Source: Sympetrum striolatum
Lineage: Eukaryota; Arthropoda; Insecta; Odonata; Libellulidae
Direction of reading: 5' to 3'
NCBI GenBank assembly: GCA_947579665.1
Contig: OX388352.1
Span: 73,198,113-73,262,112 of the forward strand
Length of the DNA: 64,000 nt
The position numbers were made by a program, and so were the translations under genes. Positions 12,205 to 25,955 of the stretch are shown here, in pieces. The notes beneath the pieces were generated by a model. That model worked only from the letters and a program-made list of their open reading frames with translations, was not told where the DNA came from and ran no database searches. Position 1 is the stretch's first letter; the number at the start of each line of letters is the position of its first letter.

Positions 12205-12550
12205 ATCCCAAGGAAAAACGGACTTGAAGAAAGTCTGACAGGGCTGGGAATGGAACCCGGGATCATCCTCTATCCGTGAGGCTGCCTTAACCATCTAGGC
12301 TACCCGGCCAGAACATTTTAACAAGCCGTTTTAGGGAACTTTGTGGGCAAGGGCAAGTGTGGTTTCGTCCTACTGTGGCATCGTCCACGAGCCATGGCCT
12401 CATAGAGGCACCGGCAACACAAAGTGGTGTTAAGGAGGAAATCCACCTTAAGGTATCACACAAGGAAAGGGTTAAGGTACTTTGCACATAAGTTTTTCCT
12501 TGGGATTTTCCTGGGTGCACGCCCTTATGTGCAAAGTAACCCTTTCCTTG
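12205..12550 (-). mobile_element. tRNA-derived SINE (family S1), long copy with target duplication
   Basis: Flanked by a 13-bp target-site duplication TGGAGTTGGTAAT (12192-12204 and 12551-12563). On the - strand it has a tRNA-like head with A box TAGCCTAGATGGTTAAGGCA and B box GGTTCCATTCC, then a tail GTCAGACTTTCTTCAAGTCC followed by GTTTTTCCTTGGGAT. The same head and tail occur in the 44519-44688 copy. This copy carries about 175 bp extra at its 5' side, including an inverted duplication of the 5' leader (arms 12461-12492 and 12524-12550). Confidence 0.85.
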
Positions 12551-12563
12551 TGGAGTTGGTAAT

Positions 12564-15315
12564 CTTTATCACCAGTTCCATAAATTCGCAAATTTCTTTT
12601 GGAAGTGTCTGCATACAAAGCGCTTCTTAATGAATGTTGAAATGATAAGCTGCATTCTGGTGGTTATTTTTTCTTTCAAAATAGCAAAAAACCCGCTTCT
12701 TACGCCAGTCATACTTTTCGCTCAGTTTGTTGAAATTGAGATAATTTTATCGAATAGAATATGATGTTTTGCAATGCACTCAATTACGGAATTTTTATCC
12801 TCTCTGCTTGTTTGACCATTGGGTGGCGATAATCCTACAAGTTCTTCTATTGGACCTAGACTGTAGATGAAATGAATCGCACTAAAGTGAAACTTGCGTT
12901 GTATTATTTATGCCATGACAATCGTCTTCTGCTATCGATAAAGTTGTAATCAATTTATGGTATTCGACTTGCTTGTTGGTTTAATTCGAAGAAATTTTGA
13001 CATTTCTATGTTTCACTGTTCTAGCAGCCAATGCTAACTATTTTTTTAGAATATCTGATTTGTTCTTAAAATCGCAAAATATCTCTTCGGATTCATTTAT
13101 AAAACCATTTTATAAGTATTCGCTGTCTTTATATGGGTTTCCTCTCTTTGCAATATCATGACCAACCACAAAACTTGTAATAGCACCTGGAAAATTTCGT
13201 CATAATTAATTACAAAACTTGATATTTCTTGTCTCCTCTGAAGTCCCTCACGTGCTTTATTCCTTGTATCGCCGACAGGATATGGAGTGAGATTTAGACC
13301 GAATCCTTTCGCTCGATGGATGTATCACCCTTAGTAGTCGCTATAGTGACGGTTAAGTTAAACTTAACTTGTCGTGGCTTATGTTATATAAGAGTGGAAT
13401 TAAGCCATCAGAGCGAGGTCAAGGCAATTTTCGAGAGAATTGCCGTTGAAAACGATTTATTATGTTTGAGCAGTTTGAATCGTTATGTCATCTGATAAAA
13501 TCCCCTAATGGGATAGGCCGTTTCATTCATTCTGCACTTATCAGGTCGAAACTGGTTCCCATTTAGCCTCGCCAAACGACGCACTCACTTTGGCCCCTAT
13601 TCGGCTCTTGGTCCATTTGGGCCTAACACGATCTGTGCCGTGAGCTTTGTTTATACTTTTCCAATTTTAGTTCTTTTTTATAAGGGACCAATGAGCCCTC
13701 GCGTTCCGAATCAAGATTAGGAGCAATAAAATGTGGTATAAAATCCATTTCATACTCTTAATGTTTTCAATTTTATTTATTCGCTTCCCTTTTTATGTTT
13801 TGCACTTAAGCTTGCTTTCTGTCTTCTAAAAATTATTAAGTGGATGATCTCTATACGAGTAGAACTCGTATTGAAATGGAAATCAGTGTCGCCGATTGCA
13901 AAATAATTTCACTTCTAAAATGTAGACCTCTCCCAGGACCTAAAGTTGCCTTTTAGAATTGGCAAATTATTTGTGAAATTATCTTTTTGATTTTTGTACT
14001 ATTTTACAATTAAAATTAATCTTAGAGACGAAAACGTGCAAAAATTTCCCCTACTCTTTTCTCTAATTTTTTATTCCTTTTTGTTCACTCGTCATTTTCT
14101 TAAAAATACTGATAAAATTTTAAATTAAGTCATTGACACTAATAATATAATTATAATAAATTATATAGCGCGATAAAAGTTTAACAGTTTGAGTTGTTTC
14201 CAGAATGTGCCTCAAAAAATTCCAGGAAGTCCGCCGAATGGATTCTTATGGATAAAATCATTCTTTTGGGGATCTCTCGGATCGAACCAATGTTACCTAG
14301 GGTATTGGTTTTATCCTCAGGGTCTCACGTTAGGTCCTATACGCTATAGAAACCACAAGTCAGTGAGGATTGTGGTTCAGGCTGTAGTTTTGTATTTTGC
14401 ATTATATAAATTATCACGTACACACAAGTAAAATTTTGCTTGCTTATTAAATTCGATAAAATTTGAATGTCTTTGTCAGCATTTTAAATTTACGCATCAG
14501 AAAGCTAGTAATTATATACCTGGACAATCAGCCGCTAAAAATTTTGCGTAAGAATTGCGATATTACAGATTTTTATCGTCATTCATTTTGAAAATATTAA
14601 TATCGCGTTATAGTTTTATGTGGATATTGGATAGCTTAGATTGATTAGTTGATGTTCAAACGTATTCACATTGACGCTATTTGGCCTTTAACTTTGGCAT
14701 TTCTTTGAAACGAAGTCATCAATTCGCTTTCGCTAACGTTTTCTTTGGCAGCTATGTAGACATTCGAATGTATATTCTGGTGCTATCGCTTTCTTTACGT
14801 TTCCGACACTTTTTCCATTATATGTGACCTACTTTTTATGAAGTCATTCATTTTGTCAGAATTGGATTCGGTCGAAGAGCGCAGACCTTTTAAGGATTGC
14901 GTAAATTTTAATTTCGTCACCATTGTTTTAATAGCTGTTCATCCACTATATCTTGGGAATTGAGCGAAAAAGCCTTTTACCGCGACGACCTAAACAATTT
15001 GAAATGGAATCGGGATGGATTTTACCGATATCGTGAAATCAATATATATCTTAAAAGCAGTCTCGCAAAAGACATTTACATTCTCCGCTCTCGTTGTCAA
15101 AATCTAGATTAGGAATGACGTTATGGAAATTTACCGGTCAAGCCTTGCGCATCTCGTTTTAGGGAATTATGTCGAAATCTCAGCAAGCCTGGGTGTTTTT
15201 TTATCAGTTTTGGTTTCTAATGAACCTGCACAATATAATAAATAAATTCTGGCCATACTTCGTGGAAAGCCTTCTAGAGAAATAAAGAAAACTTCGTAAT
15301 TTTCCACAAAATATA
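12564..15315. other. Intergenic DNA, no gene recognised
   Basis: Mostly featureless. Around 14270-14310 the sequence CTCTCGGATCGAACCAATG resembles an inverted family-A module but is too short to call. A TATATAAG box near 13386, preceded by the palindrome TTAAGTTAAACTTAA, looks promoter- or LTR-like but has no other support. Confidence 0.4.
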
Positions 15316-15426
15316 TTTGGACTGATTGAATTAGAAAGAAATATTTGGATTGATTGAATTAGAAAGAAATATTTGGATTGATTGAATTAGAAAGAAATAT
15401 ATGTTCAGAATAGAATTAGAAAGAAA
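15316..15426. repeat. 28-bp minisatellite, about 4 units
   Basis: Unit TTTGGATTGATTGAATTAGA followed by AAGAAATA, repeated at 15316, 15344 and 15372, with a diverged fourth unit from 15400. The first three units differ by a single C/T change, so the array is young. Confidence 0.95.
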
Positions 15427-18400
15427 TTTGTTCTGAAGTAGAAATTTTGAAAAATTTTGGTGATACAAGGTAAAACTTCAGGTGCTGTTAAGATACCTTA
15501 GTTTTTAATTATAACGCTGTTTTTGTGTTACAGTACTTTTGTTACTTGCTTAATACGTATATCCTTTTGAAAATTGGCACTCGGTTATAAAAATTCCAGT
15601 TAATATCGGGTTGTTCTATCCAGTAAACGATTAACAAATGAGGGTATTGAATATCTTATTGTATCATGGACTTGCTTTCATACGTAACTTGGAAATTTCA
15701 GGTCGCCATTTTCCAATTCGATAATGCAGGACTCGTCAACAATTGACAAACGAGAGAACATCATAATTAGGCGGGGATGTGACCTTATATATTTTCATTA
15801 CATTTCTGTGTGCGGGTAATGTTCTAGTTACGTTTCCTTTTGTTAATGTCGTGACGCACTCTGCAAATGATATTTTGGGAGCTTGATAGTTTAAACCATC
15901 TCTTGCATTTGATACCTTTGTAGACCAATTTTAATAAAAGCTGCATAGTAGTAATTCTGACATTTATAAATTCTGCGTATTGTATCTGTGCTCGTTATTT
16001 TTTAATTCGAGGGTTACCACTACGATTTGTATGTATATCAAAATATTAGAACTCTGACGAGGACAAACGTCAGTACGTTCATACTTAAAAATCACTAGTA
16101 GGGTAGTTAGAAGAAATTGTGGACGAATTCTTCTAGTTGAGTCTGTATGATATACGAATTTGAATATTATAAATTAATTAAATACATTCATATCCTGTTA
16201 CTTTTAGTGTAACCAAAAATAAACGGACATTTCCAGGTGTCTTGTATTCCTAATTGGATAAATGCCATTTCATATTAATAAAACTTAATTTCCGCATCAT
16301 TCGAAGGAGAGGGAATCTTATCATTCGTTGTTAAGAATTTTGCGTATCTTATTTTGGCCGCATTCCTATTCTGTGATTCTAATTTTAGTTTCTCTTTCTC
16401 TTTGCCAAGTGTTTGGTTTTGATCTTTAGTTGAGGGCTGGCCGGCCATTTGCCTTATATACTTGTAATATATTTCATTCATTGCGGTCGTTGGAAAAAAC
16501 TTCGTTCAAAAGAACGATTCGCGGAATCTGAAATTCGTATCGAGAGTATTCACTTCCCTGAAGTCAAAGCGGAGTTTAAGATAATATTTTCTATAATTAC
16601 GCTATTCCTTCTTTTTTTAATAAATAAAAGTATGTCGATCTTTACTCGTTACTTATCGCCGATACTAGGAATGAGCCTAAAATTTCTAAAATGTTGCTTA
16701 GATTGTCCTTGCTCTCATGTTATGTTGTAGTTTAATAGTAAGTCAACACCTTTAAATATAAAATACGTTACTTCGCCTTTCTAAACGAACAGTGTGAAAT
16801 TAAGAGTGCTACATAATCGACAAAGGTTGTATTATTATGTTTATTTGATTAAAATCTACGGATGCGGCCGTGATGTTGTGGAAATTCATAATAGAAAGAA
16901 GATTTATACTAATCGCTATCAGTGAATCATCATCATTTTACCTTTTTATCCGAGGTAATCAATTATAGTTAGCCTCTAACATCAACGTAAAAAACACATC
17001 TCTTCGTCGGGGCGTATTCAGTATTTTACATAATTCGTTTTATGCATGTCCGACTGCAAATTTAGGTTCCGTCGAGTCGTTCAAGAATCTTGATTATACG
17101 CTTGAAACTAATTTGTAACACTAATCTATAAAAATTTCGGTCGCTAATCAAGATAATTTGAAAAGTTTAAGTATTAAAGAAATATAAATCGTTTCATGTC
17201 GAAGTTTACGTGTGCACACTCAATGAGGAGTGTATGATTAATTCGTTGAAAACAGTTGTAATACGGAATACTGCACTAGTTTAGGGGAATTGGAGGTTAA
17301 GAATCTGGACTTACTGGGTATTGAGTGAATTTGAACTTACATTACTGCTTGGAAAAAAAATGGATGAACCAAAGACGACTAAAATACTGGAGAATGAGAT
17401 GCAGTGAATAAGGATGCATAGAATGGTGATGGAATGAAATTACATTAAAAACAGGGGTATTAGAGAACACGAGGATGTGTACTAGTAATCGTATGAAAAT
17501 ATGCAGGGAGTTTTTGAAGGAAAATATTTCAGTTCAGGCTTAAGTAGTCGTTAATATTAACATAAGTTAATATTCATCGAAGAGCGATGACGTCCCAAAA
17601 GGGAATAATGTGGCTATCAAGCTTGGGCTTTGTGTTTACGTATTTTAAGTAGCTCTAATATATGAATATGATATACATGTATGCTTTTGTACAGTTCTGG
17701 AGACTGGATGTCTTTTGATAGCTATCGAGTTGAAAATTGAGATTGGCAAGGCATAGTTTGCCAAGTGCGCACTGCTTAAATAATGGTCAAATGAACGTTG
17801 TCTTGTGTTGTCGCGAGCTACGCATCGGCCCGTATAAGCCAATTTCTTATCTTCTGAACGTTTCAGAGATGTAACTCCAAGGATCAATTAATCTGTCTAA
17901 AGATGAGAGGTATCCTAACTAATTGGATGTTTTGTTATTGTAATCAAACCCTTGATTATCGATTAACGTATTGACTTATGTTTAACGACCCATAACGCAA
18001 CGACATGCTGTTTGGGTCGGAGTAGCTTGAGATGGTTATGGAAAATATTAGGTTTCGCCTATTCTGAATAGAGAGATATAAATATTCGTTATATCCAAAT
18101 AATCTAGTATTTATATTATGGATACATTTACCGTAGTGAAATAGTTTTGTTCATACGGATCATTTTCCTCGCTCTTAATCTTTTTCGGTATAAGTACTAT
18201 TAATTCGTTACGTTGGTAAATAGTTCGTTGGTTCTGCGATTGTTCTACGAGTTGGCTTCTCTGGTTTGTAAGTTTTAATACTTCATCCGAATTATTTTTA
18301 GCGTTTTATTACATTCCAGGGAGTCAATTCTGTATTTATTTCTATACGAATGGAATGAGCTGTCAGAAATCCAACAAAAGGCTATATTACGAATGAGATG

Positions 18401-19989
18401 AACATGAAGAGAAATATGCGATGCTGCAACGTTTCCCACGTACGATCCAAAGGAGTATTCTTCGTGGAAACAATTTCTCTGAGTTACGTGCTGTACTGAC
18501 TTGCTTGACTAATTTCTTATCCATATGCATGCAAAATGACGAGATTTCGTACTCATTATGAATTCCTTCGTTTGTATTGATTTTCTAAACATAATATATA
18601 AGGACAATAAGCTAAAATTTTAAGATAATCTTAGCTTAAATTTTCATTCAGGATTATTGATAAATATGTGTTGAAGCAATTTAGTGTATAATTAGCGAAT
18701 GGGTTACTGAAGTAACCTTTCCTTGTTAAAAATATATGGTCAATTCCATTGTTAGGATAAACAATAACTATTTGAGTGCGATCCCCCAAAACACAAAGAG
18801 AGTTTTCTTTTTTGTGAACTTTACATTAGTAGTTAAGACACGAACGAATCCACATCATGGACAAAACTCAATTGCCATTCCTTGGCACACTCCTTTGCTG
18901 AATTATCGTAAACTTGAAGCATAAAAGGAAAATATGAATAATTGCATCATTAAGTAATCACTCTCTTGCTTCCCATTACGACAGCGAAAGGGTACAAGGA
19001 ATCAGCAAGAGCTGCCACCGGTGCACAACATAAATGCATCTCTACCAACGATTATTGCGATGTCCAATAAATTTCGCTGTAATGAAAGCAATAAATTTTA
19101 TGGAATAAAACCATCAATATCACGACATTCTTTACCGGCTACCTCAGCTGTGATTTTCTAACGTACGTTAGTGATCTACGCTTATTCTTCCAATACTTCA
19201 TCGCAGCGAGTTTAGACAATGGTCATTATACTAGGTACTACTAGGTCTCTACTAGAGACTCTCTAGGTATAATTTTTAATAACTTGGTACATAAGGATTT
19301 TGGGAGACTTACTACATATTTATGAAAAAACTAAATATTATAAAACAAATCAGAAAACAGTGCTTTGTGTTTTGCTCCAGTTTTATTAAAATTTACGCTA
19401 AAATATGGCTTAATTAAATCGTTTTAGATGACGTCCCTCAAAGTTTGGCATACATGACTGGAGTGTGTACTGAAAACTCAATGTGAAATTTCCTCTATGG
19501 CCATCGGCTTAGTCTGTTAAACGATTTGGTAATTAATTGTGTTGTTTTATTTTTCGTGCCGAAAAATGTTTTACGAAGTGCTGCTTTTCGCATCCTAGAT
19601 CTGGCATTGAGTTAGATGACGCGTTTTAAATGCTCAGTTGTTGTATTTCCTCGCGTTGTTACTTTGGCCTCTAAGAGTATGATTGATCATAAAATTAATT
19701 TTTTTTAGCCGTCATTTTACAAATGTCATTCAATACGTCGGAGAAGTTCCAAGCCTACTAATTTAACAGAATTTGGAAAGAAATTGGGGAAATATGAGAA
19801 GAATAAGGGAAGATTTAATCGGCTTTAAAAAGAGAATAAACCACGTCTTTGTTTAGTTTTGGCACGCGTTCCCTTTAGGAGCAACGGAAATAACCGAAGG
19901 AACGCGTCACCTGCCTTTCCTGCAAACTGCATCGCCTATGTGAGGCAATTGTGGCTGTTGTGCTTAATCGCATAATACTTGTTTATTAG
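15427..19989. other. Intergenic DNA, nothing recognised
   Basis: AT-rich sequence with no coding domain or RNA gene that I can support. Open frames such as 16449-16730 (93 codons) and 17645-17887 (80 codons, - strand) lack family motifs. A small inverted repeat, ACGCGTTCC/GGAACGCGT, lies at about 19863-19907. Confidence 0.5.
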
Positions 19990-20470
19990 TCGCGTCAATT
20001 AAGTTACGTAATTAGTCCAGTGGGTTCAACATGACCCCAAAATTCATTGTATTTTTAAAACCCTTGGAATGGCAAATCAATAAGTTCAATTAATCGTAGT
20101 TCATAAATGATCTTATAGAAAAACAGAGATAACTTTTTGTGTATTATTTTTTTCAATAATTATAAATTAATTAAGATATTTAAACATGGACGACGAACAT
20201 TTTAATTATTTGATAATTATTGGAAAATTATACGTAAAAAGTCTTATTTATTTTTGTAAAATATCATTTATGAAGTATGATAAATAAACCTTTAGTTAGT
20301 CGAATCAAAAAAGTTATATAATTAGTCGTATAGGGGCAGTCTGACACACAAATTCTTTGAATTTTTGGACCTTTTTGAATTTTAAATCAATTATTTCAAT
20401 TTATCAGAGTTCATAAATGATTCTTTAGAAAAACAAATATAGGTTTTTAACGTATTGTATTTTTCCGTTA
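19990..20470. repeat. Diverged tandem repeat pair, offset ~310 bp
   Basis: 19991-20155 and 20301-20465 align with several matching blocks: AAGTTACGTAATTAGTC / AAGTTATATAATTAGTC, AAATCAAT, and GTTCATAAATGAT followed by TAGAAAAACA. The first copy contains GGGTTCAACATGACCCC and the second GGGGCAGTCTGACACAC. This palindromic GGGTCA/TGACCC theme is often seen near ends of DNA transposons. No coding sequence. Confidence 0.6.
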
Positions 20471-23454
20471 ATTGTTATTTGAATAATATGTTTTTAAATT
20501 TACCAAAATTGCTGTTACTTACATTAGATATTTTATTTATAGGAATTGTGTGACTCTTTTTGTGAAGCGAAATCTATTGCAACAAAATGTGAATATTAGC
20601 GGTTTGAAATGGCAGTGTGATTCATTGAAAGGTGATTAGCTCGAGCTTATGCCGCATTCGCCCACCAAAACTTTTTGCGTTATTTTTCCGCCACTGTACA
20701 TGCTAAATACCTTGGATGCGTACGAACAAATGTAGTAGGTATATTTCTACAATCAAAAATATCAATTTTTCGACCTTCATCGGTGGTATGCATTAATATA
20801 AAATAAATCACAATCGCAGGTTCTTATTTATCTGATTTAGAATACAAGGTAATTTTTTATCGTAATATCATTTTCGTAAGGTCCCACGTTCATCATTTTC
20901 ATCGATGGTAAGATTCTGGGTTCATATACATACTGTCATTGTCTTGTATACTACATGTAGACATTTTATAAAAATGTACATTCCTTTCTAACATTCGTTG
21001 CAGTAAGCATATTCCGAATGAATGAATAATAGTTAATATCATCTGATATAAAAATCCTATTCTATGCAATGTACGAACGTTTAGATTTAAGAGTGAGATA
21101 AGTGAGTTTTATCCCTTTAAATATTCCTCCAATTTGACCGTTCTTGTTTTTTTAGAAAACTCGAACTTTTTTGTAAGAATATCATTAAAGTTTTGATCTT
21201 CCGAAGACGAATCTGGAATCATTGACATCCACGGTTCTTTTCTCTCTCTTTAATTAACGTCTACATGGTGATGATTATCCTTTATCTTTTAACGAAAGAT
21301 AGCTTTAAAACTGCCGATTTAGTAACTTTGATGTAAAGAACTTGCTTTTTTATGTCATTTGATATATCCATACACCGCAATTGCTCTAACTTAACGACTT
21401 AATTTCATGTATCTACGTTTCTGCTTTGGTGGTATTGAATATCTGTGGTAACAAAAATTTGTCGATTTCCATACTGTGACCTCCCTATTAATAAAAGACC
21501 AAATTATTTAATTTTTCGTTAAAATTCCCTGAGTAATTTTATATAGAGGTAAGCTATGTGCTTTATTTCTTATGAGTAAAAGCGGCATACTATCCTATAA
21601 TGTATGTTAAGACATAGAACCGTTATCAATGTAAGTAAACATGCAAAGGATTTCTTTATTGTTTTAAAGATGGTAACATGCACACAGACGCAAAAATATA
21701 TACTTACATACATATGTATTGCTACTTCTCCAGATATGCATATACAAGAGACGTAGTCAGGAATTGACTAATTTCAAGGGGGGTCCAAAGTCATTTAGTA
21801 AAACAAAATTGCCTATGATCAAGGGGCACGAAAGCGTTATGCTCTCCCGGCAATAATACGCGGGGTGGGGATATAACGGATATGTAAAGCACTCTTAACA
21901 CGAAAGATTTACAGATCAGGATGAAACCTGAAGTTGGGTAAAGCATCCGCACGGTGAGTGCAGCTCCGGGGCGAGTCCTGGTTTTGCAATACTTTTTTCA
22001 CCTTCTTTTTCCTTATAAGTAAAACAAAACGCATCGAGTTCATGGGAACCGAAGTAATTTGAATGGATTCTACATATACACTGAATATCCTGTAATGAGT
22101 TCCCTGACTCGAATTTGCTCTTATATACCGCTTAAAATGGCTTCGGTGTCGTTACCAATTACCTTTTCCTATTGCACAAGCGCACCTCGAATAATTGGCT
22201 GGATTATTATCCGTAGAAGGAGGTCATAGATCTCAGTATGAGGTAGGTGCATTCAAGGCGATGAAGAATGTGTGATTGTGTAGATATCGCGTCTTCATCA
22301 TTTAACGTAACAACTGATTCATCGATTATCCTATACGTTGGTTATTTTATTTGAGCTAATTAGTACGAATTATAATGACTATTACATGTAGGAATTGCTG
22401 GAGATATATTTGGTACCTATGTTAAAAAACTGGTGGAATGAAAACCAACAAAGAAAATGTTACGGATAATTTTTATCAATCGATATTTTTCGAAACATAC
22501 TGTGTAGAGTTTACCATGATGCTGTAATCTATTCAGATTTTTTTCGTCTGGGACATTCAGTTAATAAAGAAAACACTTCAGGCGTTTTCAAGAAAAATAT
22601 GGTAGCCTATGTCACTAAGCACGTGTCTCGGAGGTTACGCCATCAGAGAGCGGTAAACAACTATAAAACGGTAATTGATGAGTTTTGGAGCGTTAAAGCG
22701 GGACAAACTTGTGACGTAGTTTGCATTCAATACAGCCGAATATCACGGAAAACAAATGACTTTTTGCTTTGGTTGCTAACAAGGTTGCCTTTTTTAGTCA
22801 TACAAAATCCCGTTGAAATAAGAAAAAGTATTCTGGTCGCGGTGGCTGGCACTTTAATTTCTTATTCGAGGTATGCTTTCTCAGACAGTTGATCGTAAAA
22901 TGCTAAACGGTCTAGTTGCGTTCAGCCTTTCCTTGTGTATTTTTTTAGTAAATTATAATGAAGTTTCGTTGGATTTTCATCGCTTCCCTTTGCTAATTGT
23001 ATCTTTTGAATTTCCTTGATCGTAGTGGATACGTTTAAATTTTGTACGATTTTATTCCATCCAAATCCTTCTTATTTCACCATTCAAAAATATGATTTAA
23101 TTATCTATGATCTTTTCTTGAATTTATGAGTAGGGTAAGTGTCCTAAATATCGCTTACCCTAACTATTTCACTGTATCTCAACCTCTTGGGTTGGGAAAT
23201 CAAGCTGGAAACTAAATAAATGTCACTTGGAACTATCCTCCTTTAGTTTCCAAAGATCAAATCGCATCTTAACCCATGCCATTTTAAGTAACTAGCAAAA
23301 CTTCAAATAATGACTCGAGAGAATTTTCCAAGACTGAGTTCTTAATATCACCTGCCCTTGTTCCAAATACCGCCCACCACGCGAAATTAAGAGCACCTGT
23401 TAAAAACGAGTTGCTAGAGTACAAATAACGTTTGCAAACTAAGTTCAAAGGTTT
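20471..23454. other. Intergenic DNA, nothing firmly recognised
   Basis: A tRNA-like stretch at about 21938-21985 (GGTAAAGCATCCGCACGG followed by GGGGCGAGTCCTGG) may be a SINE head, but I found no target duplication. A short hairpin AGGGTAAG/CTTACCCT is at 23134-23161. An open frame of 97 codons at 22599-22892 has no recognisable domain. Confidence 0.4.
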
Positions 23455-23600
23455 TCTATTAAAAAAAAGGTATTGCAAAAAGATCCTGAGTTCGACACCA
23501 GGCAACTACCATTTGAAATGTATGGAGGGAAAATTTTTTTTCACGTTACTTCTACCGAGAAAGTGGAATTCTATCACCAGGCATGTGAACAGAAGTAATG
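23455..23600 (+). repeat. Single module of modular repeat family A
   Basis: Contains one T-arm-like module (CTGAGTTCGACACCAGG near 23487) followed by the 'tttgaaatgtatgg' block seen after each module of the 4376-5597 copy. A fragment only. Confidence 0.5.
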
Positions 23601-25599
23601 AATGTATATCATAAACTCAATTTACCGTTTACCTTATGATCATTAGTTCTATGCCGGAGAACCATTTGCATTCTTCCATTAAATCAGAGAAGAATATGAA
23701 ATTTCGTTTCAGTACCTTCCTGGATGTATCGACTTGAAACTTTGGAAACGATCAGAGGCTTTTGTGAAGTCTATTGCTTTAAACAGCTTGTAGGCAGGTC
23801 AATGTCATCGATATGCTTGCAGAATGCAAGCAACTTTTACTCTTATGCATATTTCGTCATCATCAGTGATTTTTAATCAGATGTCTGACGTACACATATA
23901 TGCGCGTGTATGTGAAAACATATACGTACGTGTATATATGTTTTCGGAAATAATAAAAGCGATACGGGAATTCTTTTAATTCTGGGAAAATGTGGATGGA
24001 ATATTGGCGACTCTATTTCGTAACATGAAGTGATCTCAGCTCATAAAGTAAACAATCGAAAGAAAATTCAAATATATGGCAACATCGGTAATAAAAGGAG
24101 ATATTTGAAAAGCATCAGTTTCAATGTTGGCGGTGATTAAAATTTAGTAGCAAGCGTAAAAATGTGGTTGATGTATCGTCATGTGGGATTAATGGGAAAA
24201 CCGCAGTTGAGGAAGAAGGAAAAAGCGTGAAAGTAGCCATATTGGAATTGACATTGTCCTTGTCCTTGTGTGGGAGTGGGCAAACTTCCTATTTAATAGG
24301 TGCCGGAAAATTGAGGAAAATTAATTTTGAGCGAATTTTGTAATCAGTGTCACATGTTATGTAGTTCCGGTATTGCATGCCAAACCGCTCTTTATTTCCA
24401 AATTTTTAGTGTAATTCGTAATTAGAGTAACTGTAATTAAATTAGCTGCTAATCTGCTTCTTGGTTCAAATGTTCAGCGCAATCGAGAAAATTTTCATCA
24501 GCACACTCGGGTCGAAGAGAAATTGATAAATTTTTTCGCAGAAACCATTAAAAAATATAATTTCGTAACTTCCATTTATTCCAACTTATTTTTCTATCGA
24601 CCGTTTTCGTTAGTATGTCGACATCATCAGGTACTTCAGCGGTCGGTAGAAATATATATTACGGAAGAAATACGAAGTGTTTTTCTATTAAGATGGTTAC
24701 CACAAAATTCCTCGTAGTTAGGATTGGGTGCATTAATTTTACTGTTCTCGCATTTGAAAGTTTTTTGGATTGAGAATTTTTGAAATTTTCTCCGTATAAT
24801 GTGTAATAATGTTAAGATAGGCAGCTCTAATTCGGAAGATTTTCTCTCTTTATCTTGTTTGAATTTTTAAATTTACTACTAAATAAATACACCAACCTCA
24901 GAGGGAATAATACCATTCTTAGAATAATTACGTAAGGGGGTTGTTATCTAATCTATTTGTGAATGAAAGGGTGATTCATAGATACAGGCTCTCATCTGTT
25001 AGTGAATAAGTATAATTTGGAAGATGAAGAGGAGAACAAATCCGGGAAATCTAATTAGTGGTGATCATATTTTAATGATGCAATGTATATTATTTTGGGC
25101 TATATCGTCATTTTTGATTAGGTGTGTCCGGGAAAAAACAACTAAAACATCGTTTTGGATTACACAACTAAAACATCGAATGTATTAGATGATTGCTTTT
25201 CCAGCACCAAAAAAATTAAATAGAATTCGTTCATTGTATCATCTAGTTTCCTTTCACTACCCAGAAATTATATATAGAACAGATCATCTTCCACCTCTTA
25301 GGTATGTTACAAATGAACTAAATGCAATCTGCCAGAACCATTTTATTCCAGCTGAATGTGTCACTGATTTAAGACAAAGTGGTCTGGGCAAGGTTTCATT
25401 TTGAACGAATTTATCTTCTCACATACCTCATCTGCTTCCCAAGAAAGGTTTCCCCAACCCTCCCCGCTACGTTTTGCCATTTATACTTTTCGATCACAGC
25501 AGGTCAGTAGGAGCAAAGATAAAGTCCGCGAGATAAGTTACTTAGCGTTAATTAGGCCTCACCTTGGGGTATGCGTGTAGTGTATGGGCCGACAAGTGT
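23601..25599. other. Intergenic DNA, nothing recognised
   Basis: No supported gene. A CGACCGTTTTCGTTAG segment followed by CATCATCAGG at 24599-24632 matches a dispersed 'GAAACCGGTCGT' core also present at 30165, 34558, 39163 and 44411. At 25138-25175 ACAACTAAAACATCG occurs twice in direct orientation. Confidence 0.4.
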
Positions 25600-25955
25600 T
25601 ATATTTGAGAATTGGAAAAGGCACAACGAAAGGAGATGCAATTTGTAAAGAATTGCTACGATAAAATAGTGAGTCTTATTCAGATGATACAGGACGCGGG
25701 ATGGGAATTATTAGAAGATAGAAGACTACTTCAAAGGAAAACTTGGAGAAATTACATTCTCAGAAGATGTAACCGATATAATGCAACCTCCCTGTCATTT
25801 GTTCTGATACTGCAAGGAAGGTCAAGGAAATAGATGCTAAAACGAATCGTATCAAGAATTAATTTTTTTCCGCAAACGATATGCGAAAGCAAAATAAAGT
25901 CATGATGCTTTGCTCCCCCTGCCACACGGCGAAATGCGGCATACTGGATCTTTAA
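25600..25955 (+). pseudogene. LINE (jockey/I-like) ORF2 3' end and tail, fragment
   Basis: The open frame 25612-25833 reads RKEMQFVKNCYDKIVSLIQM then QDAGWELLEDRRLLQRKTW, the conserved C-terminal stretch (A-x-R-F-V-x-N-x-Y, then L-G-W-x-x-L-E-x-R-R) of jockey/I-type LINE reverse transcriptases. A second copy of the same LINE region lies at 30440-30716. Downstream the frame is lost. The piece ends with the tail CTCCCCCTGCCACACGG shared by other copies. Only the last ~70 codons and the 3' UTR remain, so this is a 5'-truncated dead copy. Confidence 0.75.

Noticed and set aside
13320..13450. Possible LTR or promoter with TATATAAG
   Set aside because: Box alone is not enough in AT-rich DNA; no ends, no downstream ORF.
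21938..21990. tRNA-like sequence, possible tRNA or SINE
   Set aside because: No cloverleaf, no target duplication, and the T arm is poor; mentioned only in the regional note.
23900..23945. Alternating purine-pyrimidine tract
   Set aside because: Short and imperfect simple sequence; not informative.
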